From: Deltaproteobacteria bacterium
Lineage (GTDB): Bacteria > Myxococcota > JACRCW01
Direction: 5' to 3'
DNA: 32,233 bases
NCBI GenBank assembly: GCA_016218805.1
Contig: JACRCW010000114.1
Location: forward strand, 1-32,233
Part shown: piece after piece, positions 17,131-24,788 of the stretch
How positions within the stretch are numbered: position 1 is the first letter of the stretch
How the letters are laid out: each line of letters begins with the position of its first letter
Made by a program: the position numbers and the translations under genes
The notes under the pieces: generated by a model
The model's database searches: none
What the model saw: the letters and a program-made list of their open reading frames with translations, nothing else
What the model was told of the DNA's origin: nothing

Positions 17131-18327
17131 ATGGACAAGACGCTCCGCCAGCCCTTCAACAAAGCCTGGTCCCAGGACCTCTTCCTGGAATACCGCCGCG
17201 CGCTGGAAGCGCTGGCCGGTCCCATCCCCTACGCGCTGGCTGAGACACCGCTGTTCCTGGACGCGCCGCTGTGCGAGCACCTGCAGAAGAACGCGTTGGA
17301 GATCCTGGCGCAGCTCTCCCAGCCGTCGCTGCTGAGCACGCTGAAGAAGGCCATCCCCGCGCACTACGACCATCCCGGGATGGACGCGCTGCCCAACTGC
17401 GTGCAGGTGGACTTTGCGCTGTGCCCGGGCAAGGACGGCCGCCTGGAAGGCAAGCTCATTGAAATGCAGGCGTTCCCGTCGCTGTACGCGCTGATGGACC
17501 AGAAGTGCGTGGCGTGGAACACGGTGCTGCGCAAGGTGCCGGGCATTGGCCGGGACCTCACGTGTTTCTTCAACCGTGACACCGCCAAGGCGCGCGCCAA
17601 GGTGGGAGAGATGATTGTGGCCGGCGAGGACCCGCAGCACGTGGTGCTGATGGACATCCACCCGGAGGAGCAGAAGACCATCCCGGACTTTGAGGCCACG
17701 CGGCGCCTGTACGGCGTGGACGCGGTATGCGTCACCAAGATCCAACGCGAGGGCAAGCGCCTGTTCCGCGAGAAGGACGGCAAGCGCATCCCCATCAAGC
17801 GCATCTACAACCGGCTGGTGTTTGACGAGTTGGAGGCCAAGAAAGAGAAGGCGCCGTGGGACTGGCGCGAAGAGTTGGACGTCACCTGGTGCAGCCATCC
17901 CAACTGGTACTGGACGTGGTCCAAGTTCGTGCTGCCGCACCTGCAGCACGCCTCCGTCCCGCGCACGACGTACGTGTCCAAGCTCCGGGAGATTCCCGCG
18001 GACCTGTCCGGGTACGTCCTCAAGCCGCTGTTCTCGTTCGCGGGCACCGGCGTGATCATCGACGTCACGCGCAAGGACATCGACAACATCCCGGCAGACC
18101 AGCGTGACGGCTGGGTGCTGCAGGAGAAGGTGACCTACGCGCACGCGCTGCCCATGCCGGACGGTACGGGCGTCAAGGCGGAGGTGCGCGTGATGCTGGC
18201 GCGCCCGCCCAAGGACACCGCGTTCACGCCCATTCTCCCGCTGGTGCGGCTGTCTCGCGGCAAGATGATCGGCGTGGATCACAACAAGGGGCTGACGTGG
18301 GTGGGCGGAACGGTGGGCCTGTTCTGA
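17131..18327 (+). CDS. Conserved hypothetical, ATP-grasp-like fold
   Basis: The protein has 398 residues starting at the ATG at 17131, 43 bp after the surface lipoprotein. The C-terminal third has an ATP-grasp-like layout: GYVLKPLFSFAGTGVIIDV (Lys-Pro strand followed by a Gly-rich loop), WVLQEKVTYAHALP (adenine-binding hinge) and VKAEVRVMLA (metal-site strand). The N-terminal part includes LPNCVQVDFALCPG, LIEMQAFPSLYALM and WCSHPNWYWTWSKF, rich in Trp and Cys. No signal peptide is seen, so it is probably cytoplasmic. ATP-grasp enzymes ligate carboxylates to amines; the substrate is not evident. It could instead be a non-catalytic relative, as I cannot identify every metal ligand. Confidence 0.7.
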   Translation: MDKTLRQPFNKAWSQDLFLEYRRALEALAGPIPYALAETPLFLDAPLCEHLQKNALEILAQLSQPSLLSTLKKAIPAHYDHPGMDALPNCVQVDFALCPGKDGRLEGKLIEMQAFPSLYALMDQKCVAWNTVLRKVPGIGRDLTCFFNRDTAKARAKVGEMIVAGEDPQHVVLMDIHPEEQKTIPDFEATRRLYGVDAVCVTKIQREGKRLFREKDGKRIPIKRIYNRLVFDELEAKKEKAPWDWREELDVTWCSHPNWYWTWSKFVLPHLQHASVPRTTYVSKLREIPADLSGYVLKPLFSFAGTGVIIDVTRKDIDNIPADQRDGWVLQEKVTYAHALPMPDGTGVKAEVRVMLARPPKDTAFTPILPLVRLSRGKMIGVDHNKGLTWVGGTVGLF

Positions 18328-18345
18328 CCGGGTGGGCATGAGGGA

Positions 18346-19059
18346 ATGGGCCCCGCGCTCCTCATCGCCGCGCTGTGCACCGGGAGCACCCCCGTTCTGG
18401 GCGGGTACGAGGACGAGGACGAGACCGACGAGCGTGACGCCACCGGCGACAACGACGACGAGGCGTACGCCGAGGACCGCTGGCAGGACTTCCGGCGGCG
18501 GGCGCTGACCCTGCGCGTGGTGCCGGCCGCGGACACGGCGTCAGGCCAGCCGGAGTACGTGGTGGAGCGCGCCGGCAAGCCCATTTCCGACGAGGAACTG
18601 GAGGACCTGGAGCTGGCGTACGTGGACCCGGTGGTACCGCGCGTGACGACGCCGGCGTGGCTGCCGCATGCGCGGGCCACGGCGCTGTCCTCGTTTGTGT
18701 TCCTTCCGGCGGTGCTTATTGCCGGGACGGTGGCGGTGTTTGTCGTCGTATGGATCGGGTTGTTCGCCTCCGGGCTGGGGCAGACCAACGTCCGGGCCCT
18801 GCCGGAGGCCGCGTTGGGCGCCCTGTGCGGTGGGGCCTGTTACGGCGTGTGCTGTGGCATTGGGCCCGGGGTGGTGCTGGGCGTCCCCACGGGGTTGTTG
18901 GGCGCGGGCATGGTCAACGCCGCGCTGTACCTGGCCACGCTGCGGCGCGCCCCGCGGCACGCCTATGAGACCGCCGTGGCCCGCGCCAACCGCGCGCTGG
19001 CGGAGGACATGGGCATTGACGTGCATGACCTGCCGGAGCGCTTCCTGCCCGGGGAGTGA
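18346..19059 (+). CDS. Hypothetical membrane protein
   Basis: The 237-residue protein has a short hydrophobic N-terminus (MGPALLIAALCTGSTPVLGG, a weak signal peptide), a strongly acidic stretch (EDEDETDERDATGDNDDE, residues 22-40), and a soluble segment to about 105. Hydrophobic helices follow at about 112-136 (SFVFLPAVLIAGTVAVFVV) and 150-190 (a Gly/Cys/Val-rich pair). It ends with a charged tail. I do not recognise the family. The Gly-rich helices with AGM and GVLG motifs are those of a small integral membrane protein. The start lies 18 bp after the previous stop, and it ends one base before the convergent ATPase gene. Confidence 0.7.
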   Translation: MGPALLIAALCTGSTPVLGGYEDEDETDERDATGDNDDEAYAEDRWQDFRRRALTLRVVPAADTASGQPEYVVERAGKPISDEELEDLELAYVDPVVPRVTTPAWLPHARATALSSFVFLPAVLIAGTVAVFVVVWIGLFASGLGQTNVRALPEAALGALCGGACYGVCCGIGPGVVLGVPTGLLGAGMVNAALYLATLRRAPRHAYETAVARANRALAEDMGIDVHDLPERFLPGE

Positions 19060-19060
19060 T

Positions 19061-21082
19061 TCACGAACCGTCCTCGCGCGGAAGGATGCGGATGATTTCA
19101 GAGGGAACCGTGTAGCCCTGGCTGAGCAGGTGCGTGGAGAACCGCGCCAGGCTCACGTAGGACCCGTCCGCCGCGGCGTTGCGGATGTCCGCCATGGAGC
19201 ATTCCTTCTGCGAGATGGCATCCCGCACCTTGGGTCCGCTCAACAGCAGTTCGTACACGCCCACGCGGCCCTTGAACCCCTCGTTGTTGCACTTGTCGCA
19301 ACCGGTACCCTTGAAGAACTTGGTGGTCCCGTCCACCAGCACGCCCGCCGCCTGCAGGTTCTTGATGACCAGCTCCGTGGCCGGTTGCTCCACCCGGCAC
19401 GCGGGGCAGATGCGCCGCACCAGCCGCTGGTTCACCACGCCCAGCAATGACGACGCAATGAGATACGGCTCCACCTCCATGCTGCGCAGACGGATGACGG
19501 CGGACGGCGCATCATTGGTGTGGAAGGAGCTGAGCACCAGGTGACCGGTGAGCGCGGCGTTGCACGCCAGGCGCGCGGTGGTGCCGTCGCGCGTCTCCCC
19601 CACCAGGATGATGTCAGGGTCCTGCCGCATGAACGTGCGCAGCACCTCGGCAAACCCCAGCCCAATGCCCTCATTGACCTGCACCTGCGTGACGCCGGCC
19701 AGGTCGTACTCAATGGGGTCCTCCACCGTGCAGATGGAGATCTCCTTGTTCATGCGTTCGCGCAGTGACGCGTACAGCGTGGTGGTCTTGCCGCTGCCGG
19801 TGGGGCCGGTCACCAGCACCAGGCCGTTGGGCCGGTAGAACAACTTGCGGATCACGGAGGACACCTTCTCCGCGACGATGATCGATCCCAGGTTCTGGTC
19901 CAGCTTGGACGCATCCAGGATGCGCATGGTGATCTTCTCGCCGTTCTTGGTGTTCACCGTGGCGAGGCGGAGATCATACGGCTTGCCCACGTATTCCAGG
20001 CTGATGCGCCCGTCCTGCGGGAGGCGCTTCTCGGCGATGTTGACCTGCGCCAGCACCTTGAGGCGCGACACGATGGGCAGGTGCAGCGTCATGGGGATGA
20101 CGCCGTCGCGCACCACCATGCGCCCGTCGATGCGGTAGCGCACGGTGAACGTCTTGCGCTCGGGCTCCATGTGGATGTCGGACGCGCCGCGCTCAATGCC
20201 CTCGGCCAGCACCGCAGAGACGAGGTTGACGATGTCAGAACTGGCCGCGGCCTGTTGCGCCAGTTTCTCGTCGTCCTTGTCCACCAGCCCCAGGTAGGTG
20301 ACCGGCTTGGGCGGCCCGCTGAGCGTGCGGGTGATGGGCACCTTGGGCCCGGACGCCGTGGGCGCGCCCAGGTGGGTGGCAACAAACGCGCTGTAGTCCT
20401 GTTCGCTCACGGCCATCAGCTGCACGGGCTGGTCACCCAGCATGCGCTTGATGTCATCCAGGCCCAGGCGGTTGGCCGGGTCCGGCGTGGCAATGAGCAC
20501 CACGCCTCCCTGAGACGACACCGGCACCATCTTGTGCCGCTTGATGAGCTGGGAGGGCACCGTTTCCAGCAGCGCGGGGTCCGGCGTGCGTCCTTTGAGC
20601 GTGCCGAATTCGATCCCCTGCTGCTTGTTGACGGTGTCCAGGCGCTTGGCCAGCACGCCGGCCACCATGATGCCCACCTGCGGAGCGGCCTGCACCAGCG
20701 CGTAGAAAATGTCCCGGCTGACGCCCAACAGCTGGCTCTCCTCCATGGCGCGCACGCTGGCGGAGCGCGGCTGCCCGGTGACCAGCGCCATTTCGCCAAT
20801 GGACTGCCCCGGACCCAGCTTGGCGAGGTCCACGCACAGGCCCAGCGCGTTGTCGGTGAGGAACACGGCCAGCTGGCCGCTCCACACCATGTACATGGCG
20901 TCACCGGGGTCACCCTGGTTGAAGAGGATCTCGCCGGTCTTGAGGGTCTTCTTCACCAGCCGGGATTCCAGTTGGCGTTTGAGCTGCTCCGGCAGCGGCC
21001 GGAAGAACTCCACCTGGTCCAGGATGCTCTCACCGGCGGGGACCACCGGCGCGGCAACGGGTGCGGGTGCGGGCTGAGCCAT
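19061..21082 (-). CDS. Type II/IV secretion or pilus ATPase with N-terminal CNB domain (CNB-MshEN-GspE)
   Basis: The protein has 673 residues. A CNB domain at about 25-145 has an intact cassette GEMALVTGQPRSAS (96-109, Arg106). An MshEN/GspE N-terminal domain lies at about 172-245, and the GspE/PilB motor at about 285-660. Motor motifs are Walker A GPTGSGKTT (426-434), Asp box TVEDPIEY (452-459), Walker B IILVGE with the catalytic Glu (about 496), His box SSFHTND (518-524), and a four-Cys zinc site (C559, C562, C595, C598). The usual RDxETA after Walker B reads RDGTTA. It powers pilin polymerisation or type II secretion from the cytoplasmic face; the CNB domain suggests cyclic-nucleotide control. 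It lies 27 bp after the TPR-CNB gene. Confidence 0.95.
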   Translation of the reverse strand: MAQPAPAPVAAPVVPAGESILDQVEFFRPLPEQLKRQLESRLVKKTLKTGEILFNQGDPGDAMYMVWSGQLAVFLTDNALGLCVDLAKLGPGQSIGEMALVTGQPRSASVRAMEESQLLGVSRDIFYALVQAAPQVGIMVAGVLAKRLDTVNKQQGIEFGTLKGRTPDPALLETVPSQLIKRHKMVPVSSQGGVVLIATPDPANRLGLDDIKRMLGDQPVQLMAVSEQDYSAFVATHLGAPTASGPKVPITRTLSGPPKPVTYLGLVDKDDEKLAQQAAASSDIVNLVSAVLAEGIERGASDIHMEPERKTFTVRYRIDGRMVVRDGVIPMTLHLPIVSRLKVLAQVNIAEKRLPQDGRISLEYVGKPYDLRLATVNTKNGEKITMRILDASKLDQNLGSIIVAEKVSSVIRKLFYRPNGLVLVTGPTGSGKTTTLYASLRERMNKEISICTVEDPIEYDLAGVTQVQVNEGIGLGFAEVLRTFMRQDPDIILVGETRDGTTARLACNAALTGHLVLSSFHTNDAPSAVIRLRSMEVEPYLIASSLLGVVNQRLVRRICPACRVEQPATELVIKNLQAAGVLVDGTTKFFKGTGCDKCNNEGFKGRVGVYELLLSGPKVRDAISQKECSMADIRNAAADGSYVSLARFSTHLLSQGYTVPSEIIRILPREDGS

Positions 21083-21109
21083 CGGGGTTGACCTCGTCGG
21101 GAAAGGCGC

Positions 21110-22504
21110 TCAGCGGCGCAGGTTGGCCTGGCGCAACCGCTCGGCCAGCGTGCGGGTGAACAGGCGGTAGATGCGCAGCGCCGCCGTTTCGCGGCTGTAC
21201 AGGAAGTGCTCAAACCGCTCGCGCGGGAGGAACAGCGCGCGCACGGGGCCGGACGCCACCACGCGTGCGCTCGTCGGTGCGTCGTCCACCAGGCTGATCT
21301 CGCCCACGTACTTGCCGGTGCCCAACGTGGCCAGCGGCGTGGTGGCACCACCCTGGTCCACGCGCAGCACGCCCACCTGCCCGCCCAGGATGATGGTGAG
21401 CCCGTTCCCGCGCACACCCTGCTCGATGATGATCGTGCCCGGCGGGAAGTCGCGCTCTTCGCACAGCCGGTAGAGGTCCTTCATGTCCTGCAGGTTGAGC
21501 TCCCCAAAGATGGGAATGGACTTGAGGAACCCGTACGCATCCGACGACGACGCCGGCGCGGGACCCGCTTCCACCTGCGGTGCTGCGCCCCCGCCCCCGC
21601 CGCCACCTCCCCCGCCAAACGGGTCCGACAACGTGGCGAACGGATCCTTGGGCGCCGCCGCCGGGGCCGGCCGCGTGAACGGCACGGAGGTGGGAGCCGC
21701 GGGTGCGGGCGGCGGTGGCGCGGCCTGCGGACCCGCCAGCATCGCGCGGATCTGCTGCGCCTGGTCCGTCCGTCCCAGCCCTTCCAGGATGCGCGCCAGG
21801 CCTTCCTGCAGTTCGCGGTCCTGTTGGGCCGCCGGGATCTGGCGCAGCGTTTCCACAATGAGCTGACCGGCCTGCTGCGCGTGGCCGTATTGCGCCATCA
21901 GCGCGGCCAGCCGCTTCACCGCCGCCACGCGCCCGGGGTCAGCCACGGGGACCAGGCGCAGGCATTCCACTTCGCCGCGGACGTTGCCCAGGCGCTGGTA
22001 GTAGGACGCCGCCTCAAACAGCCGCCCCTGCCGCGCCAGGCACTCCGCCATGACCTCGTGGGCGCCGGCCGCCTCGTACAGCACCAGCGCCTGCGCGCCG
22101 TGCCCCGCGCGCTCCAGCGCCTGCGCCGCGCGCATCTTGTCGCCGTCCTTCTCAAACATGCGCGCAGCGGACGCAAAGTCGGCCGCCTGTTCGTAGGTGC
22201 GTGCGGCGTCCGCCCAGCGGCGTCCCATCTCGTAGCACTTGGCCGCGGTGGCAAAGTCCCGCGCCATCACAAACATGTCCCCCAGCGCCTTCTGCGAATC
22301 CACCGAGGAACTCTTGGCGTCCTCCAGCAGCTGCGCGGCCACCGCGCCGCCGCTCTGCTCATACAGGCGGGCGGCGTGCTCCACTTCCTTGCGCGCCAGG
22401 TGCGTGCGGATGAACTGCACCACCTTGCCCGTCGTGACAAACTGCCCGGACGACTCGCCACCCTCGACGAAATCGAACTCCATCTCACCGGCCCAGCGCG
22501 TCAT
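21110..22504 (-). CDS. TPR-like repeat protein with C-terminal degenerate CNB domain
   Basis: The protein has 464 residues from an ATG at 22504, with GGAGGA close upstream. Residues about 25-255 are helical repeats of TPR/SNAP type (AARLYEQSGG, AAKCYEMGRRWADAARTYEQ, AARMFEKDGDKMRAAQALERA). A Pro/Ala/Gly linker with a run of ten Gly follows (about 256-320). The CNB domain at about 325-455 has the cassette VGEISLVDDAPTSARV, in which the Arg contacting cyclic phosphate is replaced by Thr (about residue 411). Nucleotide binding is therefore doubtful and the domain may be structural. It precedes the CNB-GspE ATPase on the same strand and probably forms a scaffold or regulator for it. Confidence 0.88.
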   Translation of the reverse strand: MTRWAGEMEFDFVEGGESSGQFVTTGKVVQFIRTHLARKEVEHAARLYEQSGGAVAAQLLEDAKSSSVDSQKALGDMFVMARDFATAAKCYEMGRRWADAARTYEQAADFASAARMFEKDGDKMRAAQALERAGHGAQALVLYEAAGAHEVMAECLARQGRLFEAASYYQRLGNVRGEVECLRLVPVADPGRVAAVKRLAALMAQYGHAQQAGQLIVETLRQIPAAQQDRELQEGLARILEGLGRTDQAQQIRAMLAGPQAAPPPPAPAAPTSVPFTRPAPAAAPKDPFATLSDPFGGGGGGGGGGAAPQVEAGPAPASSSDAYGFLKSIPIFGELNLQDMKDLYRLCEERDFPPGTIIIEQGVRGNGLTIILGGQVGVLRVDQGGATTPLATLGTGKYVGEISLVDDAPTSARVVASGPVRALFLPRERFEHFLYSRETAALRIYRLFTRTLAERLRQANLRR

Positions 22505-22712
22505 GACTCCTCCGATGAATCGTTTCCGTCGGGGACTCTGCCGCGAGCAGGGGGGGTACGGGAAGGGCGGGCGGCCCACCCGCGCGGTCATGGCGGGCCG
22601 CGCCAGAAACGGGTGTGGGGTGCCCGGCCAACTACCGGGAGCAGGTCCAGCGGGACGGCTGCCCGCGCGTTGACTCGCCGCGGAGACCGGCGGCGCGTTA
22701 TCCTGCCCACCG

Positions 22713-22955
22713 ATGGACACCACCGCAGAGCAGGATGCCGTCTACATGGACCTCGTCCGCAAAGCATCCACCGCACAGCGGGCCCGCGTGGTCGGCGCGT
22801 TGTCGGCGGGCGTGCGCCGCATGGCGGAGGCGGGCATCCGCGAGGCGTTCCCCGCCGCAACGGACGAAGAGGTCGCGGTACGGGTCGCAATGCGCCTCTA
22901 CGGTCGCGATGTGGTGCAACGCGTGCTCGGCCGCGTTCCCCCGGACGCGCGCTGA
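22713..22955 (+). CDS. Small helical protein partnered with a nucleotidyltransferase (possible TA-type pair)
   Basis: This 80-residue, Arg/Ala-rich helical protein includes LVRKASTAQRARVVGALSAG, AGIREAFPAATDEEVAVRVA and RLYGRDVVQRVLG. This is the pattern of small proteins, roughly 80-100 residues, encoded just before AbiEii/MNT-like nucleotidyltransferases in many genomes. The start ATG at 22713 lacks a clear ribosome binding site. Four bases separate its stop from the downstream truncated nucleotidyltransferase. G+C of the pair is lower than the background (39/60 at 22861-22920). Without an intact partner it may be nonfunctional. An antitoxin role is inference. Confidence 0.7.
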   Translation: MDTTAEQDAVYMDLVRKASTAQRARVVGALSAGVRRMAEAGIREAFPAATDEEVAVRVAMRLYGRDVVQRVLGRVPPDAR

Positions 22956-22959
22956 GCCC

Positions 22960-23202
22960 ATGGACTCCATCGACGTGGCGGTACGGGTGGGTGAAGCGCT
23001 GGACCGCGCGGGGATCGCCTATTTCGTCGGGGGCAGTCTCGCGAGTTCATTGCAGGGTGAGCCGCGCGCAACCAACGACATCGACATCGTGGTTCAGGCT
23101 GGAGTGCCGGACCTCGGCAGGTTGGCGCACACGTCGGAGGTGCGAAGGTCACCGGCCCAGCGCCCGGTTCACAATCCGCGCATGGTCTCCTCAATCAGGT
23201 AA
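22960..23202 (+). pseudogene. Truncated nucleotidyltransferase (AbiEii/MNT-like)
   Basis: An 80-codon frame carries the N-terminus of a nucleotidyltransferase-fold protein: VGEALDRAGIAYFVGGSLAS (the GGS catalytic loop) and ATNDIDIVVQ, where the DxD carries the metal-binding Asp residues. Homology ends near residue 67. From 23161 the frame reads into a 92-bp duplicate of the neighbouring ligase gene (antisense to it) and stops at 23202. Intact members are about 150 residues or more, so the rest of the fold is missing. G+C is 36/60 at 23041-23100, below the window average. It was probably the toxin or enzyme partner of the preceding small ORF. Confidence 0.75.
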
Positions 23203-23252
23203 TCCACAACCTTCTTGAGGTCCCCGTTGTTCTTCTCCGCCACTTCAATCTG
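23161..23252 (-). repeat. 92-bp duplicate of the 3' end of the carboxylate-amine ligase gene
   Basis: Positions 23161-23252 match 23565-23656 at 90 of 92 bases, in direct orientation with offset 404. The copy encodes, on the minus strand, the last 27 or so residues of the ligase (ending LIEETMRGL and a stop) but has no upstream gene body. It abuts the truncated nucleotidyltransferase on its left. Confidence 0.93.
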
Positions 23253-23276
23253 AAACGGATCCGCCCGAGCCACCTT

Positions 23277-23406
23277 GTAGGGCGGTAGGCTCGTCCCCCG
23301 CCCGGGTCACTCGTACGCGAGCGCGCGTCGGCCGACGTGGCGGAGGGGCCATTTCGTCTGAACGGCCCTCTATCTCTATCGGGCGGGGGACGAGCCCCCG
23401 CCCTAC
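23277..23406. mobile_element. MITE-like 130-bp element with imperfect terminal inverted repeats
   Basis: The left arm 23277-23304 (GTAGGGCGGTAGGCTCG then TCCCCCGCCCG) and the reverse complement of the right arm 23380-23406 (GTAGGGCGGGGGCTCG then TCCCCCGCCCG) differ by one substitution and one indel. The interior contains a second dyad (AGGGGCC and GGCCCTC around 23344-23370). There is no coding capacity and I see no clear target-site duplication. It resembles a non-autonomous palindromic insertion element. It lies between the two copies of the ligase 3' end. Confidence 0.6.
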
Positions 23407-23428
23407 GACGATCTGCCCGCGGGACATC

Positions 23429-23541
23429 GCGAACCACGCGCGGCGCCATCCGCGAACCACGCGCGGGACCATCCGCAAACCACGCGTGGCACCATCACGA
23501 ACCACGCGCAGGACCATCCACGAACCACTGGGTTGTCCAAC
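23429..23541. repeat. Five-unit tandem repeat, exact 23-bp period
   Basis: Units start at 23429, 23452, 23475, 23498 and 23521. Each contains GAACCACGCG (or AAACCACGCG) followed by a variable GGxxCCATC core; the last unit diverges after its first 8 bases or so. There are no spacers, so it is not CRISPR. It occupies the remainder of the gene-free stretch 23203-23572, with the 92-bp duplicate and the MITE-like element. Confidence 0.85.
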
Positions 23542-23564
23542 GCCCCGTGCGGCACCCATCCGGC

Positions 23565-23656
23565 CGCCCGGTTCACAATCCGCGCATGGTCTCCTCAATC
23601 AGGTAGTCCACAACCTTCTTGAGGTCCCCGTTGTTCTTCTCCGCCACCTCAATCTG
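23565..23656 (-). repeat. Genuine copy of the 92-bp ligase 3' end
   Basis: This is the parent copy of the duplication: it covers the stop codon (23573-23575) and last 27 codons of the ligase gene plus 8 bp downstream. Two mismatches separate it from 23161-23252. Confidence 0.93.
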
Positions 23657-24679
23657 GCGGTGTGCGCTGGTGCCCTCCCGCGCGATCTTCTGGATGAAGT
23701 CCAGGTGGCTCTCCGTGCCCAGCACCTGCGCCGCGGGGCGGACAAACTCACACAGTTCCGGCGCCAGCTCCACAAACGGCCGCTCTTCCTTGCGCCCGAA
23801 GTCAATGAGCTTGGCATCCGTCCCGTACCGCAGCGCGCGCCACTTGTTCTCTTCAATCAGCCCGCGCCCGTAGGAACGCCACTGCCGGTTCCCGCGGTAC
23901 AGCAGATACAACTGCGCCATCAGCGCCTGGATGAGCGCCACCACGGCCACCGTGTGGTTCATGTTGGTGGGCATGTCGCAGATGCGCACTTCCACGGTGT
24001 CGTACAGGTAGTGCGGCCGCACGTCCCACCAGATGCTCTTGGCCGAATCAATGCACTTGGTCTGGATGAGCAGCTTCACAAACGCCACCAGGTGCTCATG
24101 GCTGTCAAATTCGTCCGGGATGCCGGTGCGCGGGAACCGCTTGAAGATGTTGCAGCGGTTGCTCATCAGGCCCGTGCGCCGCCCCAGCCAGAACGGTGAC
24201 GACGTGGTCAACGCCAGCAGGTGCGGGAGGAAATAGCGGACCTGGTTGGCCAGGTGCACCGCCGTCTCCTTCTCCTTGATGCCCACGTGCACATGCAGCC
24301 CAAAGATGAGGTTGCCGCGCGCCACGTCCTGCAGGTCGTGCACAATGTTGTGGTAGCGCTCGCGGTCGGTGATGTCCTGGGTCTTCCAGTCACTGAAAGG
24401 ATGCGTGGACGCGGCAATGATGCGCAGGCCGCCGCGGCGCGCCAGCTTGTCCAGCTCGCTGCGCATCTCCACCAGCTCCTGGCGGACCGCCTTCACGTCG
24501 GAGCAGACGCTGGTGCCCACCTCCACCATGGATTGGTGCATCTCCGGGCGGACGCGCTCGCGCAGTACGCTCTTGCCGTCCTCCAGCAGCCGGCTGACGT
24601 AGGACCGCAGCTCCCGCGTCTCGGGATCCACAATCTGGTATTCCTCCTCCACGCCCAGCGTGAACTGTCCGTCGAGCAT
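23573..24679 (-). CDS. Carboxylate-amine ligase, glutamate-cysteine ligase type 2 (GCS2/YbdK) family
   Basis: The protein has 368 residues, the normal length. It opens with FTLGVEEEYQIVDPETRELR (residues 6-25), the GCS2 signature with acidic metal ligands. HQSMVEVGTSVCSD, GLRIIAASTHPFSDW, GLHVHVGI (His pair), WWDVRPHYLYDTVEVRICDMPT and RALRYGTDAKLIDF are further family blocks. The family uses ATP to join an amino acid carboxylate to an amine, and some members are weak gamma-glutamylcysteine ligases. The ATG at 24679 follows GGAGGAG with 8-base spacing. An ATP-grasp gene and a HExxH membrane protein are adjacent, hinting at a shared peptide or amide pathway. Its 3' end has been duplicated downstream (23161-23252). 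Confidence 0.93.
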   Translation of the reverse strand: MLDGQFTLGVEEEYQIVDPETRELRSYVSRLLEDGKSVLRERVRPEMHQSMVEVGTSVCSDVKAVRQELVEMRSELDKLARRGGLRIIAASTHPFSDWKTQDITDRERYHNIVHDLQDVARGNLIFGLHVHVGIKEKETAVHLANQVRYFLPHLLALTTSSPFWLGRRTGLMSNRCNIFKRFPRTGIPDEFDSHEHLVAFVKLLIQTKCIDSAKSIWWDVRPHYLYDTVEVRICDMPTNMNHTVAVVALIQALMAQLYLLYRGNRQWRSYGRGLIEENKWRALRYGTDAKLIDFGRKEERPFVELAPELCEFVRPAAQVLGTESHLDFIQKIAREGTSAHRQIEVAEKNNGDLKKVVDYLIEETMRGL

Positions 24680-24788
24680 CTCTGCGTCTCCTCCGTGGTC
24701 ACTCGCGCCGCCCCCGCAGCGCCCTTGCGTCCAAGTCACAGTGCGGTGCCGGGCGCCCGGGCGTCAACCCAACGCGCCAGCCGGCGCT

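Noticed and set aside
22670..22703. TTGACT and TTATCC as a sigma-70 promoter for the small ORF at 22713
   Set aside because: Spacing is 22 bp, too long for a standard promoter, and the second box matches poorly.
23429..23541. Possible CRISPR array
   Set aside because: The 23-bp units are contiguous with no spacers, are too few, and no cas genes are present.
23245..23598. 117-codon minus-strand frame over the tandem repeats and MITE-like element
   Set aside because: Its apparent peptide repeats come from the 23-bp DNA repeat, whose period is not a multiple of three. It has no ribosome binding site and overlaps the ligase stop.
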